Of a stretch of 64,000 nt of DNA, positions 1 through 12,900 are shown piece by piece. How positions within the stretch are numbered: position 1 is the first letter of the stretch; the number at the start of each line of letters is the position of its first letter. Location: contig CP141140.1 in NCBI GenBank assembly GCA_035235625.1, positions 62,984,581 through 63,048,580 of the forward strand, read 5' to 3'. The position numbers were made by a program, and so were the translations under genes. The DNA is from Saururus chinensis. Its lineage: Eukaryota; Streptophyta; Magnoliopsida; Piperales; Saururaceae. The notes under the pieces were generated by a model. The model was not told where the DNA came from, ran no database searches, and saw only the letters and a program-made list of their open reading frames with translations.

Positions 1-59
1 GAAACCCATCTGAAGCGCAGCGGGTTGGACCTTGGCCTTGGCCCAAACAACCCGTCTAT

Positions 60-220
60 GTCGAGTGTCAATCTTCACTGGCAGATCCAGCCTGTGTTGG
101 CTAGTTGGATCTCTCTCCCCAAGACCCCAGGTCTCGGAGGGGCCCGGGTTGAATCCCCCGTGTGAAAGGTGCCCGTGTTCAGACCTATCAAAGAAAATTC
201 ATCAAAATGCTAAGTAAGAA
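60..220 (+). repeat. tRNA-derived SINE-like fragment
   Basis: A box-A-like string (TTGGCTAGTTGG, about 97-108) is followed about 40 bp later by a box-B-like string (GGGTTGAATCCC, about 146-157). This is the spacing of an internal RNA polymerase III promoter in tRNA-derived SINEs. No cloverleaf folds, and the acceptor and anticodon arms cannot be drawn, so it is not a working tRNA gene. The 3' tail and target duplications are not clear. A chance match of the two boxes remains possible. Confidence 0.4.
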
Positions 221-1390
221 TTAAGTGGAGAAGTAGGTAATGTGGCGTGAGTTTGCCAAATTAAATTCATGGCTATTCTTCTTTCATGGGCCTTGTGGGA
301 GAAACTGCATGGGCTTTCTGTGATACGATTCTCAATAGATAATACTCCTCATGGAGCCCAAATTGCGTCCCCAACAGATTCACGCTATCTCGCTCCCCAC
401 ATGTAAATTACACGTTCATTTTGTTAACTTAAAAAGGAAGCGAGTATTCCTATTTCACTTTTTTTACACTAAAATTTTATTTTAGTTTTTTATTAAGTAG
501 AGAAAAGTAAGTCTCACATTACGATAAGGAAATTTATTTTTCTCAATACAATGAAAGCCTGGAGCTGAGTTCTAGTGCAAAAAACAAAAAGGTAGAAATA
601 TTATTTTTCAAGGAGCTATCTTGATTACTTTGATTTTAGCTGTTGTTCCATACTACTTTAAGGATATGTTAATATAAGCCCAGGCTCAGGCTCAGGCTCA
701 TGGTCGCGTGTGAGCTCGCGCTTCAAGAACTATCAGATAAAAATCCAACAATCCCACAGTTAAAGGAGACATACAAATGATACAACCTATCTACCCTGAG
801 TTGTACTCATTATTGGATGCCCCACAAAACCTAGGTTCACGCTTATGTACGTAAGCCTAAACTCGTAAAGATCTTATCTTAATGCAAATGAAGTAAACAT
901 TACACTGGGCTGATCTCATTGCTTACATATCGTTCACTCCTGTCTTCTTCACTATTACAGCAGGGTGATTTCGAACAGTTATCCCATTCGACCTTCGAAA
1001 TCAACAAGACTTGTTACATTAAGCCATTTTGAATCCAAGTAGCAGTTGGAAGCCATATCGCATTTTGCTATTTGGTTGTCCGTCCAATTCGATTTTCTTT
1101 CTTTTTGCAGCAAACAGTGTAAGTGGAGAAAAATGTTGGCCATGCCTCCTTCCACTCTCTTTTGACTTGCTTTGTAAACTTCTAAGTATTTTAGTGATAA
1201 TAAAACTGCTAAAATGAACCATTATTCATGTGTTTTAGTAGTTTTGATTTCAATCTCTCAAACATAATTACATAATATAGAGCTTTGACTAACTAGCTGG
1301 AGGGGCGACATAGCAATTAGGTAACATGGGATGACCTTACGCTAAGAGTTACTGGCCCATAATTTCTTTGTTTCTTATACAGGTCGCAAC
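221..1390. other. Intergenic, no supported gene
   Basis: AT-rich sequence with only short open frames and no recognisable domain. A small GGCTCA direct repeat lies near 683-700. I see no RNA gene or mobile-element end here. Confidence 0.6.
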
Positions 1391-2842
1391 AACTAATCTA
1401 ATGAGAGAGAGAGGGCCACTACCCTAGCCCTTGATTTCGCATTTTATGGGGGACCACGTAGCCCTTGATGTTTTGAATTTTCCTTGTGAATTAGATCACA
1501 TGACCGTTGGAGAGTCGGTCTCAGCCTTTTGCCGCCTGATCCTCCCTCTTTTCTAATTTCCGATTATGGTGGCTGCCGCCTGTTTTCAGACTATGTTGGA
1601 CCACCCTTGCTTGCCTTAGCTTTGTTGCCCTAATATTTCTTGGGCCTACGTGGGAAAGCTCTCATCCTCCCTTTTTCGGCTACTAAGTTACCCAAAAAAC
1701 TGGCCTTTCTTTTGGGTTTCGCTGGGACAACACATGAGTATGCTATTTGACATCCAATTCGCCCTATTAGGGTCTAGATCTTGTTGCCACCAGCTAGATC
1801 CGCCTCCGGGCCACCGATAGTTCTCTCTCCCCCTCTCATTGCTTTTGGCCGCACATGCAAGTTGTCATGCTTACATTTCAAGGTTTAGGCACTGCTTTTG
1901 TGCTGACCGTCGGATGACACCACCATAGACTAGATTTTACCACTAGAAACTTCCTCCACCTCTTCTTTGTCATTGAGTACATACCCACACCCTCCGCCCC
2001 TCTTGTGGGGAATCGACAACATGAAATGTCTGTCATTAGGTGCTATCAAGGCCAATTTCGACGTCTTATGGCCAATTGAGCGCTTCTAAATCACCGGCTG
2101 ACTATTGTTAAGCCCACCCTTGATTGTTGGTCACACCTATTGCTTCTTGTTAGCACGACTTTGCTCCTGACTGCCCTTGAGTGTCGTTGAGGACCTTAAT
2201 TTCTCTGTCTAGAGTGCAATTAGCCCTCTGTCTTTGTAAAGTCTGTGATTTTTCTACGATTTTATGTAATTTTTCTGCTATTTTTCTAGTCATTTCGGCA
2301 GGAAAATATTACGCTTCGGAATATTTGCCTTGGTATTTATACCCATATATTCGGGTGTGGGGTTCAGTCATAGGCCACGGGCCTCGACATGTGCTTCCGG
2401 TGCAAAAAAGAGACAAAATAAGAGAGCAAAGGATAAGAGCAGAGAGAGAGAAAAAGAAAGAAAGAAAGAAAAACAGATCAGGCTTGGTAGAGCCTGATCC
2501 AGAAGAGACCAGAAGCTCTGGACCCCACCCAATTATGATCACCACCCAACTATCGGAGCCGCAGGGCCGCCACCGTCGACTCCGCCTCGGCAATGCGATG
2601 CCAAGGGGCTTTGCCTCAGCCCCCACGGCCACGCCACCCTCCTCCCCGATTTTCCCCTCTGTCTATTTTGGATGTTGTGACTGCTGTCGTTGGTATTGGA
2701 TAGCCTCTGGCCAGATTTTGTATGGCCTACCTTGACCTAAGGTGGACGAGTTCACATGCACAGGCCTTGTCCAGTGACAGCCTCGTGGCCTTTGCTCGAC
2801 CTTCAATAGTCCCCCTGCCCTCTGCCATGTGAGATGCACAAC
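1391..2842 (+). repeat. Old degenerate repeat, left part
   Basis: The stretch 1850-2200 matches 6640-6960 in the same order: GGTTTAGGCACTGC, a CCTCCACCTC block followed by CTTTGTC, a TTAGGTG block, then a GACGT and a GCACGAC block. The divergence is high. The solo LTR at 2848-6482 sits between the two. This part also has an AAAG-rich microsatellite at about 2441-2472. The longest open frame (2181-2735) crosses that low-complexity tract and has no known domain, so I do not call a gene. Confidence 0.5.
2441..2472. repeat. GA/AAAG microsatellite
   Basis: A short purine run, GAGA then AAAG units, inside older repeat DNA. Confidence 0.7.
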
Positions 2843-3270
2843 TACCCTGTAAGATCCCTAATCGTAAGCCGGTTTGAATTCATTTTGTTTAAATGCTTTT
2901 CGGTGGTTTAATATTAATTCTGATCGGTTCGGGATGATTTTCTAAATTTGAGTACTTTCTAAATGTTTTAATCAAAACCAACTTCACATTTATGAGTTTT
3001 AAGTTGTTTTAGGTTAAATCTGAATTTTTTGAAATTTTCTGATTTTTTACTAATTTTCTAAAAATTAGGGTTTGGCGGGACTCCCCTGTGGGCCCCACAG
3101 ACAAAATTAAGGTTTTTGGACCAAAATGCCCTAGACATCAATGGAAGACACTATAAAAATTTTTAGAATTTTTCTAGACCTAATTTTGGGTTAAATTGCC
3201 AAATTTCCTAATTTTAGTTAAAAACTCTATTTCTACCCCACATTTTTATTAGGTATAGCACAACCCCTCC

Positions 3271-3279
3271 TATAAAAGG
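3271..3279 (+). promoter_or_regulatory. Candidate TATA box of the solo LTR
   Basis: TATAAAAGG about 420 bp into the LTR, in the element's sense orientation. This is the expected kind of position for the U3 promoter. Activity is unknown. Confidence 0.45.
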
Positions 3280-5020
3280 AAAGGGTTGTGTCATTTCTCA
3301 TTGGGGAATAGGCTTAGCCAGGAGATTTAGAGCCTAATCCCCGATTAGGCCCGAAAAGGAAATGATTAGAGGTGAGTTTAGCTTAATCTTCGCTTAATCT
3401 CTAAGTTTTTCTTAAACTCTTCTTGATCATGACTTCCCCCATCATTTCAATCCGTTTTGAAAATATAAAACTATTGGTTTACCTCTCTTCTCCAAGCCTT
3501 AATTTTCAAAATCTCGTTTTTAGGTTTCTAAAACCCTAGATCTAATATTTACTTCTGATTTTTTCAAAGCTAAATCGAGATTAGTTGTGTATTAACTTAA
3601 AATCATGTTTTTGGAATGTGTTGGAGGAGATTGAAGGTTCATTCCGACCCAAATCAACAAGGAAAGGTAATGGGTTCTTCAATCTCAGCTTTGGGTGGTA
3701 AAAATCTTGTTTTTCATGATTTTATTTGAATGAGATTTGCTTAATTAAGACTCTAATGGTGGGTTTAATAAATGTTAATCTTTTACTTTGATTTCTTACG
3801 GTTTTGTTTTAGAATGATTTAGATTAGTGTTTTGGAAGGTTTGATGAGTTTTTGATAGTGTTTGAGGCCATGAATGGAAGTTTTAAGGTGTTTTCATGGT
3901 GTCTTGGTTTTGATTTTCGAAATGAAGAAGAAAGTCAAAACTGCTTTGTTTATGAACAAACGGCCTACTAGGCTGATCGATCGGCAACACTACATTTTTA
4001 TCAGATTTTCAGTTCAGCCGATCGAACGGCCTTGCAGGGCGATCGAACTACTACACAACAGTTTTGCTATTTTTAAAATTTATGTTCATTTCAATGTTTT
4101 ACACCATCTAATGATTATAACAGTTATAGGAGGTGTGTTATATTGACATTAGGCTACTGAAGGTGTAGAATTGATGATGAAAGTTTATGGAATGTGTTTA
4201 AGTGTGGTCATGTGACATTGTATTATGTTGAAAATTATGCATGTTGATATTGAAGTACCTTAAACTTTTAAATGTTAGAATTCTTATGATTAGAATATGT
4301 TTCCAACATGGATATTATATGGAAAATGGTGAGATGTGTTCTCTTATAATGAGGATGATTTATGAGTAATGGATGTAATCATGTTGTGACTTAATGTGTG
4401 GAAAAATCATGTTTGTGGGAGTGAATGTTCGATTTCACATGGATGGATTTAAGCTTTATGGTGGATTTTGCTTGATTTTAGTTGGGAATCATTGTTTTGG
4501 AATGTGTTTAAGCATGCATATATTGTCTTATAAGTTTATGTCAAGCATTGGCCATGTGCTTAGAATATGCATGAATGCACACGTATGGGGAATCTACTAT
4601 GAAATTGTAGTTAATTATGCTTTGATTATGATGCATGACGGGACTAATTGGGAGCACGTTCTATGTGTTGGAACCCACGTAGGTCTGCTCACGGATGTAT
4701 TATGCTATCATGCATCATGGATTGGTATTTATGGATGAAGTTTTACCGATGTTTAACCAGAATTAATCAATTGTATGCAATGGTTGAGATTGTGTGCCGG
4801 ATTAATCTTTTGGTGAATTAATCGGAATTGATCCGAAAGGACATGTTTTTTATTTAAGTCCTGTGTGGAACTTGTATATTTCTTGGGTTGAGTCGAGTCA
4901 AATTGAGTTATATGAGGATGAGTTGTATACTTGTCTTGTGGTTGAGATTTATTGAGATAGTCATATCTGGACACTGAGCACCTAGAGTGGTATGCCTTCG
5001 TGCACCGGCTACCATGTGTT

Positions 5021-5310
5021 CTAGGTTCCCTATGTGGGAATTTGGACTCTCCCCACCGCAGAGATGTCCTTGGCGAACACCCTGCTCTAGGTTCCCTATG
5101 TGGGAATTTGAACATTATTGGCCAGAATCGTCTTTGGCGAGCAGACTTGCTCTAGGTTCCCTATGTGGGAATTTGGACTTCCTGTGTGGATTGTCCTTGG
5201 CAAGCAGAGGGGCTGACTACCCCTACATCTTAGTTTTCCTAGGGAATTCGGACTATGTCCAAAGCGGGCAATGCCCTAGGTTTTCGGTTAGGAAATCGAA
5301 CTACGTTCAG
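5021..5310 (+). repeat. 66-bp minisatellite within the solo LTR
   Basis: The string CTAGGTTCCCTATGTGGGAA recurs at 5021, 5087 and 5152, a period of 65-66 bp. A diverged fourth unit follows near 5274 (CCTAGGTTTTCGG). The open frame over it is a repeat artefact. Confidence 0.8.
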
Positions 5311-5441
5311 CCTTTGTGGCAATAATTGTGTTTACTCTTTGATGGAGACATTCACCATTTGTATTAATGCATGTTTATTATGAATGATATGCACTATTGT
5401 GTATCATGTGTTTGACACATTTGTCGTGTAGGATGAATGAG

Positions 5442-5725
5442 GTTTATGTGATATGAATGCATAATCAGAAATGGTGTGATTGAGACACTATTATGCAGGT
5501 TTATGTGATGTGAATGCATGATCAGAAATGGTGTGATTGAGACACTATTATGCAAGTTTATATGATATGAATATATAATCAAAACTAATGTGAATGAGAC
5601 ACTATTATGTAAAGTATGTGATATGAATGCATGATTAGAAAGTGTGTGAATGAGATACTATCATGCAAGTTTCTGTGATATGGTTGAATGATCAAAAAAG
5701 GGTGTGAAAGACACTTCTTATGTGA
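5442..5725 (+). repeat. 57-bp minisatellite, about five units
   Basis: Units start near 5442, 5499, 5556, 5614 and 5669, with the motif GTTTATGTGATATGAATGCA and then GAGACACTATTATGCA. It lies within the solo LTR and degenerates toward its 3' end. Confidence 0.8.
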
Positions 5726-6487
5726 TTTATGGGATTATCATGCTTGATTTGAGTAGATATGAACAAATACCTATGTGCAATGCATGTTAGGTTATAACTT
5801 GAATATTTATAACTTGCCTTGATAGGTATGTCTTATGCAAGCTAGTTCTTATGTTTACGGTTAAATATGGTTTTCGCTAGTAAATGATCAGAAAGTGGTA
5901 TAACATGTTAATTTTGGATTTTGAATTGCTACATTGTCATGTCGTCGTGTTTTCTGATTATTACAGTTGTATTCAAACCATTATTGAGTTTTTATACTCA
6001 CCTCACTTTCCTTGTTTTGTTTTGGGGTTGCATGGCATGACATATAGTCGGACAGGATCCTCTTCATAAGGAAAGGTCAGGGAAAGCTTGGGAGTAGGAG
6101 TGGAGGCCACTAGATTTTGCATCTCTCTCTAATTATTTTGTTATGATGTTAGAACCCTTATGGAGTGGTTCTTGTTTCAGACTTGTAATTTATTATATCT
6201 TTAGTTTTGTTTGAGACCTTATTTTGGAGCCAAGTGCGTTGGCTATAGATTATTAGTATGTGGGTTTAAGATTTGTGGTTTAATTTAGAGTTTAAGAAAC
6301 TCTTTCGGTTCTACCTATTTACTCTTGCTCAAAGTAGTGTGTTACTCCGTTAATTAGACCGCCCGTGGTAAGGGCATAAGTCTTCCGCTATTTCTTTAAC
6401 CGTTTTCAATATTGTCGCCCTCGTGCACTAGACCGGCCCTTGGACCGGATTCGGCTCGGGTCGGGCAGTCCAGGGTGTGACATACCC

Positions 6488-7085
6488 GCACCATTGGTTT
6501 TGGTTGTGGGTGGTGATCGGCGATGTCACCGCTTTGATTAGTCACCACTAGGGCCTTAGCCCTATCGGCCTTTTGTGGGCCTTGGGTCGCTTCCGTTCAA
6601 CCCTCTCCCCCGCCCCTTTGGGTCGCGTGTGTATGTAGCCACGTGCTCAATTTAGGGTTTAGGCACTGCATTCACGCCGCCTGACCATCATATGGCTCTA
6701 CCACTGAGTGGAGTTGACACATAGCCCTCCTCCACCTCTCCTTTGTCCTTGATTGTCACTCCATGCCCTCCACCTTCATGTGGGCTCTTGTTGACACAAA
6801 ATTGCCGTCGTTAGGTGTTGTCAACGGTTGATTTTGACGTATTGCAGCTGACCGAGTATTTCCCAGCTCCCGACTGACTTTCAATGAGTACACATCAAGT
6901 TTCAGTTGCACCTCCCACCCGTTGGCACGACCTTTCTCCCGACCACCCTAGTGTGCCGCTGTGGATTGCATATTTTGTCATGTTGATTTGTGTCACCTCA
7001 TTTGGCTATGATTAGTTTCGGCACTTCCTAAACCCTCAAGACAACAGATCTCTCTAATTGGCAATGCTCCGCCAACTCCGCCACC
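6488..7085 (+). repeat. Old degenerate repeat, right part
   Basis: This is the right flank of the solo LTR. Positions 6640-6960 are a diverged direct copy of 1850-2200. No gene is supported. Confidence 0.5.
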
Positions 7086-7304
7086 ACTACCATTGTGTAC
7101 TCGCCATCAAACGTCATGATTATGAGGTAGGGGAGCTTTGAACTCGTAATTTCATGATAGCATGCTTGAATGAGTAGCAACATGCTAGGATTTTATGATT
7201 CAATGCTTTGGATATTAAATCACGATATGTTTGCATGATGTAAGAGGATAAATTATGATATGCTAAAATGCATATGACATGCATGTGGGCTGTAAGTATG
7301 CTTG

Positions 7305-7612
7305 AAGTATGTATATACTAGTGATGGCTAGCGTGTATATTTGTAAGCTACATATATAGAATATGTATGTGCTAGTGATGGCCAGCGTGTATGTTTGTAA
7401 GCTATGTATGCGAAATATGTATGTGCTAGTGATAGTTAGTGTGTATGTTTGTAAGCTACGCATGAGGAATATGTATGTGCTAGTGATGGCTAGCGAGTAT
7501 GTTGGTAAGCTACGCGTATGGATGTGTATGTATGTGCTAGTGATGGCTTGCGAGTATGTTTATACGTATGTGGATTGTATTTGTGCTAGTGATGTCTAGC
7601 AAGTATGTTGAT
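7305..7612 (+). repeat. 54-bp minisatellite, six units
   Basis: The core GTGATGGCTAGCGAGTATGT recurs with starts near 7321, 7375, 7429, 7483, 7540 and 7589, an almost constant 54-bp spacing. A unit divisible by three gives open frames on both strands that only reflect the repeat. Confidence 0.85.
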
Positions 7613-8540
7613 AAGCAATGTGTGGAATAGTATGTGTGTTATATGTATGTGTGATGGGCATACGTATGTATGATGGCTATATGCCTATTTGATGAATATG
7701 TGTATGCGTGTGGGGCATAAATATGGGCAATGGATAGTAAGAGGTGACAGAGGGTTTCATCTGGATTTGTTGTGGATGTGTAAGCATATGACGAAAGACA
7801 GAGGATGTAAGTTTGATGGGCGAGGATTGGAGCCGTGTTTGGTTTGGATCAGAACGTATGTTGGGGATTATCAGACAGTAAGAGTGTTGCATAATTGTAC
7901 AAGCATAACGTACAAATTATGAAGTGAAAAGTAAGCTCAATAAGTGAGGTATTAGTAAGAGGGTGATAACTAGGTTTGACTCTAAGGAGCTTAGTTTGAT
8001 GACGTTCGTGTAGGATGTTTTGGCCATAAGGTGGATGGCGGAGTATGAAAGATCGTAAGGATTTGTGGTATGGTAAGTTATGATCATGAGACTGATGGAT
8101 TAAGTGAAGTTTGATGCCCTGACGAACTAGGGTTTCAAATCAGGCTCAACTTCAATTTGATCAGTAGAGCACTGTATGTTTGAGAGTTTGTGTGGCATAA
8201 TTGTACCCGCATAAATTACTTAATTCAAACTTGAATTATAAGTAAAGCTAATGATAGCATTGTGAGTTTGAGACTTGAGGGTTTGACAGATTAAGTTTCA
8301 TGTTTGAGCTAGCCAATAATGAATTGGTTGAGCATTTCTCATGTCATGTCATGGTGTTTATCCTGTGGGATGTTATCTGTGTGTTGTATAGAGCACCAGA
8401 CGTCTAATGCTCTGTTGATAGCAATGTACGTTTTCGATTTGGTCTATGTGCTATATAAGCCTAGACGTTTGATGCTTTATTGAGAGTGTTGTATGATTCT
8501 GCCCAACTGTATGATTTTTGCCCAAGAGTGTCACTGGTAA

Positions 8541-8646
8541 TATAAGACCTATAATGGTGGGCAATTGTATGACATTATAAGACCAATAATGGTGGGCAAT
8601 TGTATGGCACTATAAGACCTATAATGGTGGGCAATTGTATGGCCCT
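8541..8646 (+). repeat. 35-bp tandem repeat, three units
   Basis: The block TAAGACCTATAATGGTGGGC followed by AATTGTATG starts near 8543, 8577 and 8612. It lies inside LTR-like copy A. Copy B (13190-13300) has only a diverged counterpart. Confidence 0.75.
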
Positions 8647-8889
8647 AAAGTGTGGACATTTGTGTTTATGTTTGCGTGCTCAGGTAAGTAGTATCATGGA
8701 CCTGCTCTTGCCTGTTTGATCATGTGCCCCATGAGCATTTGTGTGCCTTGCCTTCGGAAAAGTCCATGGCGTCTAGTCACTCCCCGGAGGTTAAAGTAAT
8801 GCCCCAATGACATTCTTTTCCATTTCGACGTTGGAGCTTATTAATGGTAGTGAGCTTTAGTAGTAGATAGTATGAGTGAGTATATATGT

Positions 8890-9250
8890 TTTTTAGTAAG
8901 AGTAAGTTTCTGAGCACGACTGTAAGAGTATGAGTATGAGCACGACTATAAGAGTATGAGTATGAGCACAATTGTAAGAGTATGAGTATGAGCACAACTT
9001 TAAGAGTATGATTTTGAGTAAGACTGTAAGAGATGATTATGAATAATACTGTAAGAGTATGGTTCTGAGCAAAATTGTAAGCATATGTTTCTGAGTAAGA
9101 TTATAAGTGTAAGGTTGTACAAGTAAAGTCGTACAAGTATGTGTAAGTTATATGAGTAAGTGTACGATTCTATGAGTAAGTTTGTAAGACTGATTATGAG
9201 TTTATGTGTAAGATTTGTCTGATGGTATGTAGTTGGCATGATTGTATGCA
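8890..9250 (+). repeat. AGTATGAGT-type minisatellite
   Basis: Reiterated AAGAGTATGAGTATGAGCAC and then diverging GAGTAAG/GTAAGA units. A poorer counterpart lies at 13510-13720 in copy B, so the array existed before the two copies diverged. Confidence 0.7.
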
Positions 9251-9968
9251 TATGTGTATGATTATGATATGCCTGTTTGCTTTATGTTTGAGTTGCATGA
9301 ATGTATCTATGTATGGACTTACTGAGTTCACTATTTAGAACTCCCCTACTGGGTATTTTCCTACTGAGTATGAAAATACCCATTACCCTATTTTTTAGCC
9401 CCGTTGTTTGGGAGGCTTTTGCAGGTTTGTGATGAAGAGATCCTGGAGATGGATGCTTGTTTCCATAGTAGATTGATTCCCTTAGACTCAGGTATATGCT
9501 TGACTTACTGCAAGTATTACTTTGTGTCACGATCTCTTGTATTGGGTGAGATGAGAATTAAGGTGTTTATGCTTTCTAAACTTGTAATTTGGATTAGACT
9601 GTGGATTGTTATGGGACTTGCACTCAGGGATGTCTGGGAGTGATTTGTATTTAAAGCCTATGATCATAGCAATTTATTCGTATGTTGGTTTTCAAGTAGC
9701 GTTTGAGGATATTTGGTTTGGTCGTACGATGTTTGATCGAATGATAAAAAATTTATATGGAAAAAACTGATGTGTTATGTTTAAAATTATAAAATTGCTT
9801 TCACATGTTTTGTATTTGCCATTTTTTCTGATTTACAACTATTATATTGCAAAAAAAATTATGAATTTTAAGAAAATATGAGGAAAAATTTCAGGTGTTA
9901 CAGTCTTGATGTGATTACTTCCAGCATTTCATAAATCCTTAGAACATTTTTGGCTGGCTCCTAACTTT

Positions 9969-12900
9969 AATGCTACCATCGTCATGTGTTCTCCATCAAG
10001 CTCATATGGATTATGATGTAACGTGCTTTGAATGATTAGTTGCATGCTAGGATTGTGTGATTTAACGCTTTGAATGTTAACTAAGGACCCATTTGCATTA
10101 TGTATGGGGGCAAGATAATGAAATATGTTATGTTTGCTTAGTATATGACGTGTATGTAAGCATGAGTATGTGGAATATATATAAGCGAGTGATAGCTAGC
10201 GAGTATGTTTGTAAGCTATGTATTGAATTAAGGGTATGCGATGCATACTGTCACGATCGGAGATTTTATAAAATATATATAAAGAGTTATAAAGTAAAAT
10301 CAGTGCTTGCTCGGGTCGCAACCATACATAGATAACCATAATCGTAACAAGAAATATTTTATTCCCCAGGAAATATATTGTCTGTGTACAAATACATAAG
10401 TAAAGATATAAACAAGTCTTCTCAAGCCACAAATATAAAGATATACTTAGAAAACTATTGGTGTGATCGTAGACTCTGTGGTCACCAGCTGAAGCTTCCA
10501 AAAAGTATCTTTTACTGCTTTCTTTTACACCCGTCTATTCCACACTGGGCCCTGCGAGGTCTGGGGGGTGGTGAGTATTTTAAACTACTCAGTAGGGGTA
10601 CTTATCCTATTTAGACATAAATATAACACTAGGTAGTTTGTAAATCACAAGGTAAATAGACAATACTTTTCAAAAAAGTTGTAAGGGTGTGCCTCTCACC
10701 CAAAAACTTCCCTAGGGCTTCTTCCTACGTATCAAAGATGCTCCTAGGGTTTGTATTACTATTAAAGAATTTACTGCGGGTACAAAGCACGACCTCTTAC
10801 TCCTCTACAGATTTTCATAAAACACTCCGTGCTTGTAGAGGGAAGAGCCACCCGTGCTCATGGGGCGCCAGGATCTAAAGAGCAGAAAATTTTCCCATAA
10901 TACTCTCTACCTAGCGCGCGTAGCCTTGATAGTTGCCCTTCGTTAGGGGCGAATCAGGGATCTTGCCCTTCGTTAGGGGCTCACCAGGCTAATGTGCGTA
11001 CCGTGTATCCGATTCCAAACCGGATTTCCTTGTGTACTCTTAATTATAGAACTCTATCGGTACGTCTACCAATTTGAGTTCCAACAATTAAACCTCTTAT
11101 ATACCCAACTAAAACAGGAATTTCCTTCTCTTTTTCTTCTTCTATGAAGATCAATCTTTCTAGCCTCGCCTTTACAAGTCATGGTCGTGTTACTGACAAC
11201 GATTATAAAGATAGGGTTAGTCGCTCGTTCCAACGAGATAGTTACCCCTTCTTTAGCTCATCTCAGTAACTCGGTGGTCATGATTGTACGTATTTTCTAA
11301 AATCATTTTGATAGAGCAACAATTTCATGAAAACTGTCTTTCAATCTTACCGTACTTTAAAATAATGGCGAAGTTAGATTTTCTTTACATCACATATAAC
11401 AGAAAGCATAATTCCTAATTAAATTCAAAAGATAAACACTTAATAAATCAAGTATACGAGGCAATTATAAAACATACACAGAAAGTAACTAAAATTATTC
11501 ATATAAACTTTTAAAGATAACCAATATAAGTATTTAAGTCATAAAAGAGGATAAAAGCCCCTACCTCGATTTTCGAGCGAGAAAATAAATGATACTCCGA
11601 GTAGGCCGAAATTAAATAGCAGATTTCAGGGCTATAGAGATCTCAAAATAAAAAAATAACTCCGTCATGACATTCAACACGCTCGATTTTGGTAGAAACG
11701 CCTCTTAAATTACTTAAATCGGACTTAAAACGAAGAAGAAATGAAGAAAAGAAGTTTTGAAATGAACTGAAGCAGAACTGGTGGCTATTTATAGTAAAAA
11801 GACAGACGCGTGTCAAACACGTGTCAGGTGTTTGACACATCACTAACACACGTCTGATGTGTCACTGACGCACGTCAGCATTCTAACACGCGCATCTGAC
11901 GCGGTTTTCTTTATTATTATTATTTATTTATTTATTTTATATATATCTTAAAAGTCTTATATATTTTTATCCCGATATCGGAATTATGCGTTCTTTATAC
12001 CGATGGACTCGTATTAACGAGCCCTTCGATACTAAACCAAAAATTGATAGGTTCTCTCACATTTTTAAATTGGGTCCCACCTATATAACACGTTTCCTGT
12101 GGTCATAACCTTTTGTCCTGACCTCCATTTCGCGTGTTCTTAGGTTCGTTACGCTCGTCTTACCGAGCTCTATTTAATATACTTCACATATAAAAATTAT
12201 AAAAAAATATTTTAAAAAACTTACGGATGTTACACATACACATGATGAAATATGTGTATGAGATATGTATGCGTGATGGACTTACGTATGTATGATGACT
12301 ATATGCATATGTGAAAGATATGTGCATGTGTGTGGCACAGATGTATGTGCAATAGACGGTAAGTGGTGATAGAGGGTTTTGCATGGATTTTGATGTGGAT
12401 CTGTATGAGTATGATGAATGTCGGACAGTGTATAAATGACAAGCGAGGGTTGGTTTGGATTAGAGCGTATGTTGAGGGTTTAGTGAGTAAGCGGACTTAA
12501 GGTTTTTAGCCTTTATGAGGGATTATTAGATGATAAGAGTGCTCAATATAATCGTACAAGCATAATATACATATTATAAATTCAAACATAAGAATAATAA
12601 GTAAGGTATAAGTAAGAGTTTGATGACTAGAGTTAGATTAGAAGGGTTTTATTTGGTGATTTTTAAGTAAAATATTTTAACCATAAGGAGGTTTGAGTCA
12701 GATGTATAAGTATGTGAAGAGTAAGTTAAATCAATAAGCTGACATGTATGATGAGTTATGATCAAGAGAAGGACGAGTCAAACAAAATATGCTACCTTAA
12801 AAGTCTAGAGTTTTGGAACTTGGTTAGCGAAAGACTTTAAGGCTAGAGGATTTTTTAACATAATTGTACCTTCATAATTTACATAAATCGAAACTAAACT

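Larger units (their letters stand above)
2848..6482 (+). mobile_element. Solo LTR, 3.6 kb, TSD TACCC
   Basis: The element begins TGTAAGATCCC and ends GGGTGTGACA. It is flanked on both sides by the perfect 5-bp duplication TACCC (2843-2847 and 6483-6487), as left by an LTR-retrotransposon integrase. No internal retroelement coding region is present, so it is a solo LTR, presumably formed by LTR-LTR recombination. A plausible promoter TATA box (TATAAAAGG) lies at 3271-3279 in the + direction. Length and termini suit a Ty3/gypsy-type LTR, but family assignment is inference. It contains two minisatellites. The intact TSD suggests a moderate to young age. Confidence 0.8.
7086..9902 (+). repeat. 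LTR-like repeat, copy A
   Basis: This copy ends in GGTGTTACA and is collinear with 9969-14378 minus the nested solo LTR there. Shared blocks include GTGATGGCTAGCG with GTAAGCTA near the start, CTCCCCTACTGGG / CTCCTACTGAG near 9350 / 13860, and GGAGGCTTTTGCA at 9411 / 13914. The left terminus and a TSD are not clear, so the 5' border is approximate. Internal minisatellites fill much of it. I treat it as an old LTR of a retrotransposon, probably Ty3/gypsy-like. That assignment is inferred from the TG/CA-type end and the neighbouring LTRs. Confidence 0.5.

Noticed and set aside
2181-2735. 184-codon open frame on the + strand (and its - strand partner at 2309-2632)
   Set aside because: It runs through an AAAG microsatellite and old repeat DNA, has no domain, and is open on both strands.
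7305-7612. CRISPR-like regular array
   Set aside because: Units are contiguous with no unique spacers, and the genome is a plant; it is a minisatellite.
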